A stretch of 47,264 nt of DNA from Chitinophagaceae bacterium (GTDB lineage: Bacteria; Bacteroidota; Bacteroidia; Chitinophagales; Chitinophagaceae), in contig JAMLHK010000020.1 of NCBI GenBank assembly GCA_023957155.1, positions 1 to 47,264 on the forward strand. The letters are read 5' to 3'. The notes beneath the pieces are model-generated. The model was not told the DNA's origin and did no database searches. It saw nothing but the letters and a program-made list of their open reading frames with translations. Both the position numbers and the translations under genes were made by a program. Each line of letters starts with the position of its first letter. Position 1 is the first letter of the stretch. Of the stretch, positions 16,118 through 25,868 are shown piece by piece.

Positions 16118-16152
16118 TTTGTTTACTTAAAAATATTTATATCTTACTTTTG
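16118..16152 (+). promoter_or_regulatory. Candidate dxs promoter
   Basis: TTTG at 16118-16121 and TACTTTTG at 16145-16152 are spaced by 23 bases, close to the Bacteroidota -33/-7 arrangement. The ATG at 16175 is 22 bases past the -7 box, a sensible leader length. Confidence 0.55.
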
Positions 16153-16174
16153 TTCCTTATTTAAGATATTTTAG

Positions 16175-18112
16175 ATGGAGATAACACCGGGGCCTCTTTT
16201 GCAACAAATCAATCATCCTGCCGACCTTAAAGTGCTGAGCAGAGAACAGTTGCTTCAGTTATGCGGGGAGCTTCGCCAGTATATTATAGATGTGGTAAGC
16301 GTACATGGCGGACATTTTGGCGCCAGCCTCGGTGTGGTAGAGCTTACTGTAGCATTGCATTATGTGCTGAATACGCCTTACGATCAGTTGGTATGGGACG
16401 TAGGGCACCAGGCCTACGGGCATAAAATTTTAACCGGGCGAAGAGACGTTTTTTATACCAACCGCAAATACGGGGGAATAAGCGGTTTTCCCAGGCGGGC
16501 GGAAAGCGAATATGACAGCTTTGGGACGGGTCATTCTTCTACTTCCATTTCGGCTGCTTTGGGTATGGCCATGGCGGCGAAATATAAGGGAGAGGACCGG
16601 AAATCCGTAGCGGTTATCGGTGACGGGGCAATGACTGCCGGTATTGCTTTTGAAGGAATGAATCATGCCGGTGTGGCTGATGCAGATATGCTGATCATTC
16701 TCAATGATAACTGTATGAGCATTGATCAGAACGTGGGAGCCCTTAAAGAGTATCTTACGGATATTACCACCTCGCGAACGTACAACAAGCTTAAAGATGA
16801 TATATGGAATGCGCTCGGTAAGCTGCCGGTGGGTAAACGCTTTACCCGGGAAATGGCCAGCAAGCTGGAGCACAGTATCAAAGGATTTGTGAGTAAGAGC
16901 AGCAATTTGTTTGAATCATTAAATCTCCGCTATTTTGGACCCATAGACGGGCATAATGTTAACAAGCTCGTAGATGTTTTACAGGATCTGAAAAAGATCC
17001 CGGGTCCCAAGCTGCTGCATATTCTAACGGTAAAGGGTAAGGGATATTCACTGGCGGAGAAAGATCAGACCAAATGGCATGCACCCGGATTGTTTGATAA
17101 AATAACCGGCGAGATTTATAAAAAAAAATTTGACCTTCCGCAGCCTCCGAAATACCAGGATGTTTTCGGGCATACTATCATAGAGCTGGCTGAAAAAAAT
17201 GATAAGATCTTAGGTGTTACACCGGCCATGCCTTCAGGGTCTTCATTAAAATTTATGATGGATCAAATGCCGGACCGGGCTTTTGATGTAGGTATTTGCG
17301 AGCAGCATGCCGTTACCCTCAGCGCGGGAATGGCTACCCGGGGAATGAAAGTGTTTTGTAATATCTATTCCTCTTTTATGCAGCGGGCGTACGACCAGGT
17401 AGTACACGATGTAGCTATCCAGGATCTTCCCGTTATTTTTTGTCTTGACCGCGCGGGATTGGTGGGAGAAGACGGCGCCACCCATCACGGGGCATACGAT
17501 ATAGCGTATATGCGTTGTATTCCTAACCTGATTGTAAGCGCACCGATGAATGAAAGCGAGTTGCGTAACCTCATGTATACGGCACAGTTAGATGACAATA
17601 CGCATCCTTTTGTGATCCGTTATCCGCGTGGAGAAGGTGTGATGCCGGATTGGAAAACAGAGATGAAGGCGATTAAGCCGGGAACGGGAAGAAAGCTGAA
17701 GGACGGAGAAGGTGTTGCGATATTATCTTTTGGTCACCCGGGAAATTATGCGGCTGCAGCTATACGCGAATTAAAAGCAGAAGAGCTGAATCCTGCGCAT
17801 TATGATATGCGCTTTGCTAAGCCGCTGGATGAAGCTTTGTTGCACGAAATATTTCAAAAGTTTGATAAGATCATTACGGTAGAAGATGGTACGGTACAGG
17901 GAGGATTTGGAAGTGCCGTACTGGAGTTTATGGTTGCCAACCAGTACCATGCACAAATCAGGATTTTAGGAATACCGGACCGCATAATAGAGCAGGGCAC
18001 ACCCCGGGAGCTGCAGAAGGAATGTGGTTTTGACGCTGCTGCTATAGCTGCTCATGTAAAGGAAATGATGAAACAACCGCTTAACCTCTCCTCAAAAAGA
18101 ATGCTGCGTTAA
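16175..18112 (+). CDS. dxs: 1-deoxy-D-xylulose-5-phosphate synthase
   Basis: Joins pyruvate and glyceraldehyde 3-phosphate, with thiamine diphosphate, to make DXP, the first step of the MEP isoprenoid pathway in the cytoplasm. The 645-residue length is normal. Family signatures are clear: HGGHFGASLGVVELTVALHY, VWDVGHQAYGHKILTGRRD, the TPP motif VIGDGAMTAG through ILNDN, then the central pyrimidine-binding part DVGICEQHAVTLSAGMA and the DRAGLVGEDGATHHG stretch. The C-terminal transketolase domain (EDGTVQGGFGSAVLEF) is intact. The start follows a well-placed promoter. A second MEP gene, ispD, lies at 41308 in the same window but not in the same operon. Confidence 0.97.
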   Translation: MEITPGPLLQQINHPADLKVLSREQLLQLCGELRQYIIDVVSVHGGHFGASLGVVELTVALHYVLNTPYDQLVWDVGHQAYGHKILTGRRDVFYTNRKYGGISGFPRRAESEYDSFGTGHSSTSISAALGMAMAAKYKGEDRKSVAVIGDGAMTAGIAFEGMNHAGVADADMLIILNDNCMSIDQNVGALKEYLTDITTSRTYNKLKDDIWNALGKLPVGKRFTREMASKLEHSIKGFVSKSSNLFESLNLRYFGPIDGHNVNKLVDVLQDLKKIPGPKLLHILTVKGKGYSLAEKDQTKWHAPGLFDKITGEIYKKKFDLPQPPKYQDVFGHTIIELAEKNDKILGVTPAMPSGSSLKFMMDQMPDRAFDVGICEQHAVTLSAGMATRGMKVFCNIYSSFMQRAYDQVVHDVAIQDLPVIFCLDRAGLVGEDGATHHGAYDIAYMRCIPNLIVSAPMNESELRNLMYTAQLDDNTHPFVIRYPRGEGVMPDWKTEMKAIKPGTGRKLKDGEGVAILSFGHPGNYAAAAIRELKAEELNPAHYDMRFAKPLDEALLHEIFQKFDKIITVEDGTVQGGFGSAVLEFMVANQYHAQIRILGIPDRIIEQGTPRELQKECGFDAAAIAAHVKEMMKQPLNLSSKRMLR

Positions 18113-18196
18113 AAACTGCTGCGGGTAAGCCGGATGATAATGCCGGCCAACAGTAAGAGGTGGCAGCGGGTTACCTTTTCTTCTGTTCATCTAAAT

Positions 18197-18203
18197 AAAG
18201 GAG
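18197..18203 (+). promoter_or_regulatory. Ribosome-binding site deciding the S9A start
   Basis: AAAGGAG lies five bases before the ATG at 18209. It is one of the few clear Shine-Dalgarno sites in the window and favours 18209 over the upstream in-frame ATG at 18134. Confidence 0.6.
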
Positions 18204-18208
18204 AATTT

Positions 18209-20374
18209 ATGAAAGCACGTTTTCCCTTCTTTATGGCTGCGGTATATTTTTTTGCTACTGCATGTAATACACAAATAAAAGACGATAATAAGGCATATAT
18301 GTGGAACAAGGATATTCAACCCCCGGCAGCACCTGTAAAAGAACATCTGCGTATCATTCATGGCGATACCGTACCGGATAACTATTACTGGATGATTGAT
18401 TACTTTAAAAAAGGAGCCGACAGTTCAAACGTTATTCGCTATCTGGAACAGGAGAATGCTTATCTCGATACCATGATGAGTGATTCAAAAATACTCCGGG
18501 AAAAGCTGTTTGAAGAAATGAAAGGCAGGATAAAGGAAAAAGATGAATCCGTTCCTGTTTTTAAAAACGGTTATTTCTACTATTCCCGAACGGAAGACGG
18601 GAAGCAGTACTATAAATACTGTCGTAAAAAAGGAAGCTTAGATGCCCCGGAGGAGATACTGCTGGATGTGGATGAACTGGCAAAAGACCATCCGTATTAT
18701 AGTGCTGTGGGATTTAATGTAAGCGAAGACAACAGGCTGCTGGCCTTTGGAGTAGATACGTTATCAAGAAGACAGTATACGATCTATATAAAGAATTTAG
18801 AAACAGGCGTCCTGCTGAAGGATGCCATACCCGGAACAACAGGCGGATCCGCATGGGCTAATGATAACGCCACGCTTTTTTATACGCTCAATAATCCGCA
18901 GACCCTGCTTAGCGAAAAGATCCGCAGGCATAAACTGGATACAGATGCCGGCAGGGATATAACCGTGTACGAGGAAAAAGATCCTTCCAATTATATCGGC
19001 GTGGTAAAAGCCAAATCAGGCAGGTTCATATATATAGTTTCCCAGGCTACACTATCCACCGAGATGCGGTTTATCAGGGCTGATGAGCCGGACCGGGAGC
19101 TTACGGTTTTCCAACCGCGTATAAAAGACGTGTTATATCATGTAGAGGACCTGGGGGATACCTTTTATATCGTTACCAACCTCAACGCCAAAAACTTCAG
19201 GTTGATGTCATGCCCGCTTAATAAAACTGACAGCAGCACATGGAAGGAGGTGATTCCCCACCGCCCTGATGTATTGATGGAAGATATCGAGGTATTTAAA
19301 GATCACCTCGTTGTTACCGAACGTAAAAACGGTTTGGTGCAATTACGTATACGTAATATGGTTTCGGGTGAAGAGCATTATATTGATTTTGGTGAGCCGG
19401 CTTACACGGCTGCGGTAGGCGCCAATCCCGAATTCAATACCTCCACGTTGCGTTATACGTATACTTCCCTGGTAACGCCTAATACTACCTATGATTACAA
19501 CATGAATACGAGGGAAAAGCAGCTGATGAAGCAGCAGGAAGTGCTGGGCGGATACGATACGAACGACTATGTAACTGAAAGGTTGTATGCTACAGCAAAA
19601 GACGGCGTTAAGATCCCGGTTTCTATTGTGTATAAAAAAGGGTTAGTAAAGGATGGGAATGCTCCCTTGTTGTTATATGGCTATGGCTCTTATGGCATTA
19701 GTATGAATGCGTCATTCAGCAGTAACCGGCTTAGTCTGCTGAACCGTGGTTTTGTGTTTGCTATTGCGCATATCCGCGGAGGTGAGGAAATGGGAAGACA
19801 GTGGTATGAAGACGGCAAAATGATGAAGAAGAAAAATACGTTTACGGATTTTATTGCGTGTGGTGAGTTTTTAATAAAAGAAAAATTTACTTCTTTCGGA
19901 CATTTATATGCGCAGGGTGGCAGCGCCGGCGGTTTGCTGATGGGCGCTGTGGTAAATATGGCACCGGATATGTGGCAGGGTATTATTGCCCAGGTGCCTT
20001 TTGTAGACGTAGTGAACACCATGCTGGATACCAGTATTCCCTTAACAACCAATGAATATGATGAGTGGGGAAACCCGGAAAAAAGCAAAGAGGCGTACGA
20101 TTATATGAAATCCTATTCGCCCTATGAGAATATCGAACAAAAGGATTATCCCCATATACTGGTGACCACGGGGCTGCACGACAGCCAGGTACAATATTTT
20201 GAGCCGGCAAAATGGGTAGCAAAGCTGAGAGTAATGAAAACGGACAATAATGTTTTATTGCTGCATACCAATATGGATTTCGGTCATGGCGGCGCTTCAG
20301 GCCGGTTCGATTACCTGAAAGATATAGCCCTGGAATATGCGTTTTTATTCAACCTGGAAGGGATCGGGAAATAA
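18209..20374 (+). CDS. S9A prolyl oligopeptidase / oligopeptidase B-like lipoprotein
   Basis: The ATG at 18209 yields a 721-residue protein with a lipoprotein leader ending at C19 (FFATAC). Residues about 50-430 form the seven-bladed propeller that limits access to short peptides. The catalytic alpha/beta-hydrolase domain has QGGSAGGLLMGA (S572), an aspartate in TTGLHDSQVQY and a histidine in MDFGHGGASGRFD. The sequence GYGSYGISMNASFSSNRLSL and AHIRGGEEMGRQWY are typical of the PtrB branch. It cleaves peptides after proline or basic residues. Lipid anchoring suggests an outer-membrane or periplasmic position, unlike the cytoplasmic E. coli PtrB. It sits 96 bases after dxs, but with its own ribosome site. 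Confidence 0.9.
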   Translation: MKARFPFFMAAVYFFATACNTQIKDDNKAYMWNKDIQPPAAPVKEHLRIIHGDTVPDNYYWMIDYFKKGADSSNVIRYLEQENAYLDTMMSDSKILREKLFEEMKGRIKEKDESVPVFKNGYFYYSRTEDGKQYYKYCRKKGSLDAPEEILLDVDELAKDHPYYSAVGFNVSEDNRLLAFGVDTLSRRQYTIYIKNLETGVLLKDAIPGTTGGSAWANDNATLFYTLNNPQTLLSEKIRRHKLDTDAGRDITVYEEKDPSNYIGVVKAKSGRFIYIVSQATLSTEMRFIRADEPDRELTVFQPRIKDVLYHVEDLGDTFYIVTNLNAKNFRLMSCPLNKTDSSTWKEVIPHRPDVLMEDIEVFKDHLVVTERKNGLVQLRIRNMVSGEEHYIDFGEPAYTAAVGANPEFNTSTLRYTYTSLVTPNTTYDYNMNTREKQLMKQQEVLGGYDTNDYVTERLYATAKDGVKIPVSIVYKKGLVKDGNAPLLLYGYGSYGISMNASFSSNRLSLLNRGFVFAIAHIRGGEEMGRQWYEDGKMMKKKNTFTDFIACGEFLIKEKFTSFGHLYAQGGSAGGLLMGAVVNMAPDMWQGIIAQVPFVDVVNTMLDTSIPLTTNEYDEWGNPEKSKEAYDYMKSYSPYENIEQKDYPHILVTTGLHDSQVQYFEPAKWVAKLRVMKTDNNVLLLHTNMDFGHGGASGRFDYLKDIALEYAFLFNLEGIGK

Positions 20375-20473
20375 TAACGGGTATCACGGGCTGAGTGTTT
20401 TAGGGTATACTTTAATATGGCTGCAATATTAGACCTGCTTCGTTAGATCGCGTAAATAGGACTTACCGAATAA

Positions 20474-23281
20474 TTATATTCGTTTTACAAGGATCCTGTA
20501 ATTCCCGGATGCTATGTCAAGAGTAATCGTATTGCCGGTTATCTCTTTAATCACGCACCCTTCAATAGAATCTATTTTATTCCCATTGATAGTAATTTGG
20601 TTTATCGAAGACGCGGGAATTTCTAAACGTGCCGAGGAATTACAAGGGACAGCAATATCCCAGGAAAGCGCTGTTTCCGTTTTATGCCATTCGCTTTTAA
20701 TTTTTCCGTATGGAGAATCATGGAAAGCCTTCACGTAACTTAAACTATCATAGAAAATGGGGCTCATGATCACCTTTTTGAAAGCATTCTCTTTTTTATC
20801 TGTTTTTATTCCTGCCAGATGCTCATAGTACCAGATCATCAAATCACCTAATAGCATTACATGATTGTGGGAGTTCATTTCAGGATCGGCCGTGTTCCCA
20901 TTCCAAAGTTCCCAAATAGTGGTTGCACCATTCTTAACCATATAGCCCCAGCTTGGATAAGTGGTATTAGTGGCAATTTTGTATGCTATATCTTCTTTGC
21001 CATAAGCGCTTAAGCCCCTCATCAAAAATTGTGTGCCAATAAGGCCGGTAGAGATGTGCCCTGCATTTTCCCTTTCTATTGTATAGGCTATATTTTGCAA
21101 TAATCTGGTTTCATATCCTTTAGGAACCAATCCCTGCATCAAAGAAACAATATTAGCCGTTACCGTATTATTGCCATACTTTGCTGTTTCCCTGTTAAAA
21201 TATTTTTCATTGTAAGCAATTTTAATATTTGCAGCCATTTCAGAAAAGTGCTGTTTATCATCGGGACGGCCGGCAATTTCTGAAAAATTTGCCATTAATT
21301 GTAAGACGCGATAAAAACAGGTAGTACTTAGAATGGACCCATCGGTCTTCCTGTTCGGATCCCGGGAGTGAATTAATTCCTGGCTTTCCGGAGGCACACA
21401 CCAATCGCCATATTGATCTTTTATAAGGATACCATCCTTTAAGTATTTTTTTGTTGTATAATCTATCCATCTTTTCATGGACTCATAGTGCAGCTTAATT
21501 GGCCGGGTGTCGCCAAATTGCTCATAGAGCATATTAGCCACAAAAAAGTAGGTTGCTGACCATGTAACATTATCGCTGCCATAAGTTTCTTTTTGAGTGC
21601 TATAATCAAAATTCCAGTAGCGGGGAGCCATATCACTGATACAACCGCTTTCGAGCTGTTCGTCTTCTATATCGTGCAGCCATTTGGCATAAAGTAAATG
21701 ATTGTCAAAAATAAAACTTTCTCCATAGCATTCTATGGAACGGTCTCCAAGCCAATTCAACCGCTCATCCCGTTGCGGACAGTCAGTAGGTCCGCTATGA
21801 TAATTTCCACGAATTCCCCAATAGGCATTCTTATATATTTGGTTCAGCATTTTGTTGGAACATTCAAAATTGCCAATGGTCTCCATCTTATCATATATCA
21901 CTTTACCCGTAAAATCATTTATTCCCGGCATATAATGAAGCCCTGTAATTTCCACAAAACGGAAGCCATAGTTCGTAAAACCAGGTTCCCATGAAAATTC
22001 ACCATCTTTTGATGGAATATAGATACATTCAGCCTTTGCCGTACGGAGATTGGCAACCGATATATTGCCATCTGCAAAAGTAGTTTCAGCAAATCTTAAC
22101 GTAATCGGATGATTCACCCTGCCCTTAAGTTTTATTGCCAACCTCCCTGCCATATTTTGTCCCATATCAAGTACATAGCAGTATGGCTTAACTTCTTTAA
22201 TGGATACCGGCTTCAATTCTTCCATTATGCTTAAATTGGGGTTGCGTTGCGCAATGATTTTCCCGGAAGGGGCTGCTACTTTACGGGCATTTATCCATCC
22301 GGTATCTTTAAAGCCGTTTTTATTCCAACCTTTCAACTCGTAGTTGGCATTATATATTTCTCCATCATACGCGTTGTTGGCAACAACCGGACCTCGTGCG
22401 GTGATTTTCCAGCTTTCATCGCTGACAATAGTTATCTTTTTTCCATTTACATATTCTACTTCCAACTGCATAAGCAACTTTGGAAATCCAAAATTTCGGA
22501 AAGCCCCTATTTTTTTTCGCAGGGCCTCGTAAGTTGGAACACGTACCGGAACAAAATATCCATTCCCCAGTGTTACCCCAATAGTGTTATTGTTCTCTTT
22601 AAGCAACTCACTCACATCATAAACATTATAATTTACGCGTTTTGAATAATCGGTAAGTGCCGGAGCTAAAACATCTGTCCCAACTTTCTGTCCATTTATG
22701 AAACATTCATATAATCCAAGTCCGCTTATATATAACCGGGCTCTTTTGATAGCATTGGATAATAGAAACTCTTTTCTGAGATAACGCGCTGCCAGCCGGG
22801 TTTGGTTAACTATGCTATCCCCGGCATTTGTCAAACTATCCAGTCCAATCCATGTAGCTTTCCATTCGTTGGCATTGATAAATGCCATTGACCAGGTCGC
22901 TTCGCCGGAGGTTGTATCGCCTTTATTCGTCCACACCTTTACCTTCCAGTAATAGTCGGTTTGGGATTGTAATACAGTGCCTGCATATTCTATGTTTATG
23001 GAGTTATCACTTTCTACTCTTCCTGAGTTCCAGATCAAACCAGTTCTGCTTTTGAGCTTTTCGGGACTATCGGCTACCATTATTTGATAAGCCGTTTGGT
23101 TAACGTTTTGCAGCTCCGATTGTATCTGCCAGGAGAAACGCGGGTTCAAAATATCTATCCCAACAGGGTTATTTAAGTTCTCCAATTTTAGGTTTTTCAA
23201 GCGAATTTGAACTTGCTGATGAGGTGAAGCATTGCAAAACGTTGTAATCATAAAGCAAACGGAGACCAATACCTTTTTCAT
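20474..23281 (-). CDS. GH78 alpha-L-rhamnosidase, exported
   Basis: Cleaves terminal alpha-L-rhamnose from glycans. The ATG at 23281 gives MKKVLVSVCFMITTFCNASP, a signal peptide; the longer frame from 23341 adds 20 atypical residues. The 935-residue protein has the family's order: an FnIII-like domain (NPRFSWQIQSELQNVNQTAY, about 20-125), the rhamnosidase N domain with SGLGLYECFINGQKVGTDVL, a beta-sandwich carrying YVLDMGQNMAGR, then the (alpha/alpha)6 barrel with the diagnostic SGPTDCPQRDERLNWLGD and a C-terminal beta domain. Catalytic acids lie in that barrel motif and in a downstream ATTIWELWNG stretch. It is the last gene of the - strand PUL operon and its only recognisable glycosidase. 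Confidence 0.95.
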   Translation of the reverse strand: MKKVLVSVCFMITTFCNASPHQQVQIRLKNLKLENLNNPVGIDILNPRFSWQIQSELQNVNQTAYQIMVADSPEKLKSRTGLIWNSGRVESDNSINIEYAGTVLQSQTDYYWKVKVWTNKGDTTSGEATWSMAFINANEWKATWIGLDSLTNAGDSIVNQTRLAARYLRKEFLLSNAIKRARLYISGLGLYECFINGQKVGTDVLAPALTDYSKRVNYNVYDVSELLKENNNTIGVTLGNGYFVPVRVPTYEALRKKIGAFRNFGFPKLLMQLEVEYVNGKKITIVSDESWKITARGPVVANNAYDGEIYNANYELKGWNKNGFKDTGWINARKVAAPSGKIIAQRNPNLSIMEELKPVSIKEVKPYCYVLDMGQNMAGRLAIKLKGRVNHPITLRFAETTFADGNISVANLRTAKAECIYIPSKDGEFSWEPGFTNYGFRFVEITGLHYMPGINDFTGKVIYDKMETIGNFECSNKMLNQIYKNAYWGIRGNYHSGPTDCPQRDERLNWLGDRSIECYGESFIFDNHLLYAKWLHDIEDEQLESGCISDMAPRYWNFDYSTQKETYGSDNVTWSATYFFVANMLYEQFGDTRPIKLHYESMKRWIDYTTKKYLKDGILIKDQYGDWCVPPESQELIHSRDPNRKTDGSILSTTCFYRVLQLMANFSEIAGRPDDKQHFSEMAANIKIAYNEKYFNRETAKYGNNTVTANIVSLMQGLVPKGYETRLLQNIAYTIERENAGHISTGLIGTQFLMRGLSAYGKEDIAYKIATNTTYPSWGYMVKNGATTIWELWNGNTADPEMNSHNHVMLLGDLMIWYYEHLAGIKTDKKENAFKKVIMSPIFYDSLSYVKAFHDSPYGKIKSEWHKTETALSWDIAVPCNSSARLEIPASSINQITINGNKIDSIEGCVIKEITGNTITLDIASGNYRILVKRI

Positions 23282-23407
23282 AAGCCTGATCCCCGGTGCT
23301 GTTCCTGTATGAATCATAATCTGATTTTTTTGTGATCCCATATAATTATGATATTATATTCCCGGACTTTTAAAAAGCATAGCCGGATTTTGTAAAAAAT
23401 AAAACAG

Positions 23408-24247
23408 CTAGTGTTTTTGGATTCTTGTAAATCTAAAAATACCGCTAGCTTTTGCAGTTTCCCCCGGTCTCAATTCCTTAGCTAACAAGGGAGAAGCATG
23501 TAAGCAGCCGTGATGGCTTTCCCAATTGTTAAAAAAGTATGCAACTTTTCCATCTGTAATATTTTCAAAAAGCCAGCTTGAATCGGCTGAAACAATGGAA
23601 ATCTTTTTACCGCTTAAATGCTGATCTGAAATTACTCCCCATTGATTTATCCAGGGGCTTTTTGACAAATCAATGCCGGCAACAGCAGGATAAAATTGCA
23701 TGGTTCGCTTCCCTATGCCCTGATTTTTACGAACATCCTTCAGCAGAATTTTTTTCCTTACCGGATCGTAAACAAATGTTCTTTCCATTGGGATATCCTT
23801 AAACAACGGAGCCGCATTCATAGACCAACAATTAAAGGATGCAAGATCATACAGCGTGGAATCCGATAAGTTCTTGAAAGCCATATTCCATTTAAGACCA
23901 ATCGAATGCTTTGATTTGACAATTCTCAATCGGATCGAATACCCGAATTTACCATCCGTAAGATCCATCTGAGCACCATCATGACTAAATGCCCAATTTT
24001 GTCTTCTGAAACCAAGTAACCCGCCGCTGAATCTTTGTAGGGTAAAAACTTCAGGTATTTCCAAAACAAATCTTTGTCCGGGTAAATCAGTAATGGTAAT
24101 GGCAACTCCAAGTCCGGCTTGCCTGTCCTGCGCTGTTGTTGTGTCCAGCATCATCCAGGATGCTTCTTTAATGTGCTGCCCTATAGAAAGTAAGGGGCAT
24201 ATTATGAGCATAATTAAAAAAACAGAAATTCTTCCTGGAGTGATCAT
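23408..24247 (-). CDS. Exported beta-rich protein of unknown function (PUL member)
   Basis: This 279-residue product starts with a signal peptide (MITPGRISVFLIMLIICPLL, cleavage near SIGQ). The remainder is predicted beta-rich, with alternating hydrophobics and many aromatic residues (FSGGLLGFRRQNWAFSHDGA, WNMAFKNLSDSTLYDLASFN, YFFNNWESHHGCLHASPLL). The shape and the late GETAKASGIFRF strand resemble carbohydrate-binding or mutarotase-type beta-sandwiches, but I do not recognise a family and see no catalytic motif. It lies between the sulfatases and the rhamnosidase in one co-directional series, so a role in handling the same glycan is likely by context only. Confidence 0.6.
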   Translation of the reverse strand: MITPGRISVFLIMLIICPLLSIGQHIKEASWMMLDTTTAQDRQAGLGVAITITDLPGQRFVLEIPEVFTLQRFSGGLLGFRRQNWAFSHDGAQMDLTDGKFGYSIRLRIVKSKHSIGLKWNMAFKNLSDSTLYDLASFNCWSMNAAPLFKDIPMERTFVYDPVRKKILLKDVRKNQGIGKRTMQFYPAVAGIDLSKSPWINQWGVISDQHLSGKKISIVSADSSWLFENITDGKVAYFFNNWESHHGCLHASPLLAKELRPGETAKASGIFRFTRIQKH

Positions 24248-24356
24248 ACAGTATATGATTGATTATATGAATAACCTTTTACAAAAAACAATAGCCCTCT
24301 AACCATTACAATTTACAATCATCTCAGGCTGCAATACAAGTTAAATCGGGTAAATA

Positions 24357-25808
24357 CTAATAACCGGGAAACCATTCTGATGTAAAAGCTTTACGCATTT
24401 TTACCAATCGCTGCTTATATTTTCGGTCGTTTGTAAAAGGATTCATTTCATAGGGGTCCCGATCCAGATCAAACAATTGCTCTTCTATACCAACTACATC
24501 ATATTTAATATACTTTAGCTTATTCTTATTAACAACCATACGACCAATTTCGCTTTCAACACCCAGTGTCTCTCTCCAATCAACTTTTTTGCCCTCAAAG
24601 AGCGGACGCAAACTCCTTCCTCTCGGATCTGACATGCCTTTTATACCGGCGTAGTCGCAAACAGTGGGTAGCAAATCAAGTCCGCTGGATATCAAATGTT
24701 CATTATCAATTCGACCGCCGGTAATATGCCCCTTCCACATGGCCATAAATGGGATACTGGCAGACTCTTCATAAAAAGCGGTTTTATGCAATAGCCGGTG
24801 TGCGCCGCTCATCTCTCCATGGTCGCTGGAGAATATAATAAGCGTGTTTTCTTCCTGGCCGCTTTCCTTTATAGCATCAAGAATCGTCTGTACTCTCTTG
24901 TCTACCATCTCAACGAGTTTACAATACGCCCAGCGTTGCATACGCCAGTCTTTATCTGTGTATTTATCATGAGCCAGTCTGATGAAATTACTGTTGGGTA
25001 AGCCGGCGGCTAAGTCAATTAAATATTTTATAGCCTTAGGCTCGTCTTTTTGAGGTTCATAATTGGGAGGAAGCGGCGGACAATATTTTTCAAAGAATTC
25101 CTGCTCTGTTACCCCTGGCGGCATCTCCAGTGCTTTATCCAGTGATGTACATTCCACTGTACTTTTCTTTATGAAGTTCTTTACGGATTCGGAAGTCGCA
25201 AAATCCCGGATGGGCATGAAACAGATATCGTGCGACTCAATTAGCGATACTACCATGAAGTAAGGGTTTTCATGCTTCTCTTTTATCAGTTTTGCAGTTT
25301 CTTCCGCCAGCTTTTCTCTTTCATCGCTACAATAATAGTTGAACCCGAGAGCTGCCGGTCTCAGGGAAGGAGGCAAATGTTGCTTTCCGCCATAAAAGAG
25401 TTCATAGCCGGCATTTTGTAAAAAAGCCGAAATGGTCGTGTTTTTAACTTCTTCTGAAACCTGGGGGATATTCACGGCTCCTTCGTTTTCCCGGACCTGA
25501 TTCCCATCTTTGTCGGAAAAGAATCCGGGAAAGCGGCCTGTCATTAAACTGATCCTGGCCGGAGAGCAAACGGGGTTCGTTGTGTAAGCACGGGTGAAAC
25601 GGATACCGCTCTCTGCGATGTAGTCCATAGCAGGTGTTTTCAGCCATTGATTGCCTGCGCAACTCATCATGGAAGCGCTTTGCTGATCTGTAAAAATATA
25701 AATGATGTTGGGTTTTTCTTTCGAAAATTCCTTCTGTCCTTTGCAGATCGTGGACGGCAGCAGGCACCCCGCTATAACTAAATATTTAAAAAAATCATTT
25801 CTTTTCAT
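24357..25808 (-). CDS. S1 family sulfatase (FGly type), first of two
   Basis: This 483-residue enzyme has a signal peptide (MKRNDFFKYLVIAGCLLPST). The sulfatase signature CSPARISLMTGR carries C81, the residue converted to formylglycine. Metal ligands are visible in YIFTDQQSAS (D41, Q42) and FSSDHGEMSG. The DQQ form, instead of DDQ, is common in the branch containing heparan N-sulfatase-like and choline-sulfatase-like enzymes. A C-terminal subdomain (EEQLFDLDRDPYEMNPFTND) closes the fold. It should strip sulfate esters from a saccharide in the periplasm or outer-membrane face. The gene is 60 bases downstream of the second sulfatase and differs clearly from it, so two different sulfate linkages may be addressed. 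It depends on a formylglycine-generating enzyme encoded elsewhere. Confidence 0.92.
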   Translation of the reverse strand: MKRNDFFKYLVIAGCLLPSTICKGQKEFSKEKPNIIYIFTDQQSASMMSCAGNQWLKTPAMDYIAESGIRFTRAYTTNPVCSPARISLMTGRFPGFFSDKDGNQVRENEGAVNIPQVSEEVKNTTISAFLQNAGYELFYGGKQHLPPSLRPAALGFNYYCSDEREKLAEETAKLIKEKHENPYFMVVSLIESHDICFMPIRDFATSESVKNFIKKSTVECTSLDKALEMPPGVTEQEFFEKYCPPLPPNYEPQKDEPKAIKYLIDLAAGLPNSNFIRLAHDKYTDKDWRMQRWAYCKLVEMVDKRVQTILDAIKESGQEENTLIIFSSDHGEMSGAHRLLHKTAFYEESASIPFMAMWKGHITGGRIDNEHLISSGLDLLPTVCDYAGIKGMSDPRGRSLRPLFEGKKVDWRETLGVESEIGRMVVNKNKLKYIKYDVVGIEEQLFDLDRDPYEMNPFTNDRKYKQRLVKMRKAFTSEWFPGY

Positions 25809-25868
25809 TTTTCATTTTTTTAATATTAAAGCCATATTTTTTTCATTTTAATTCAAAACCCCGAAGGC

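Noticed and set aside
20412-20430. Terminator between the S9A gene and the rhamnosidase
   Set aside because: The TAATAT/ATATTA stem is short and A/T only, without a T-run.
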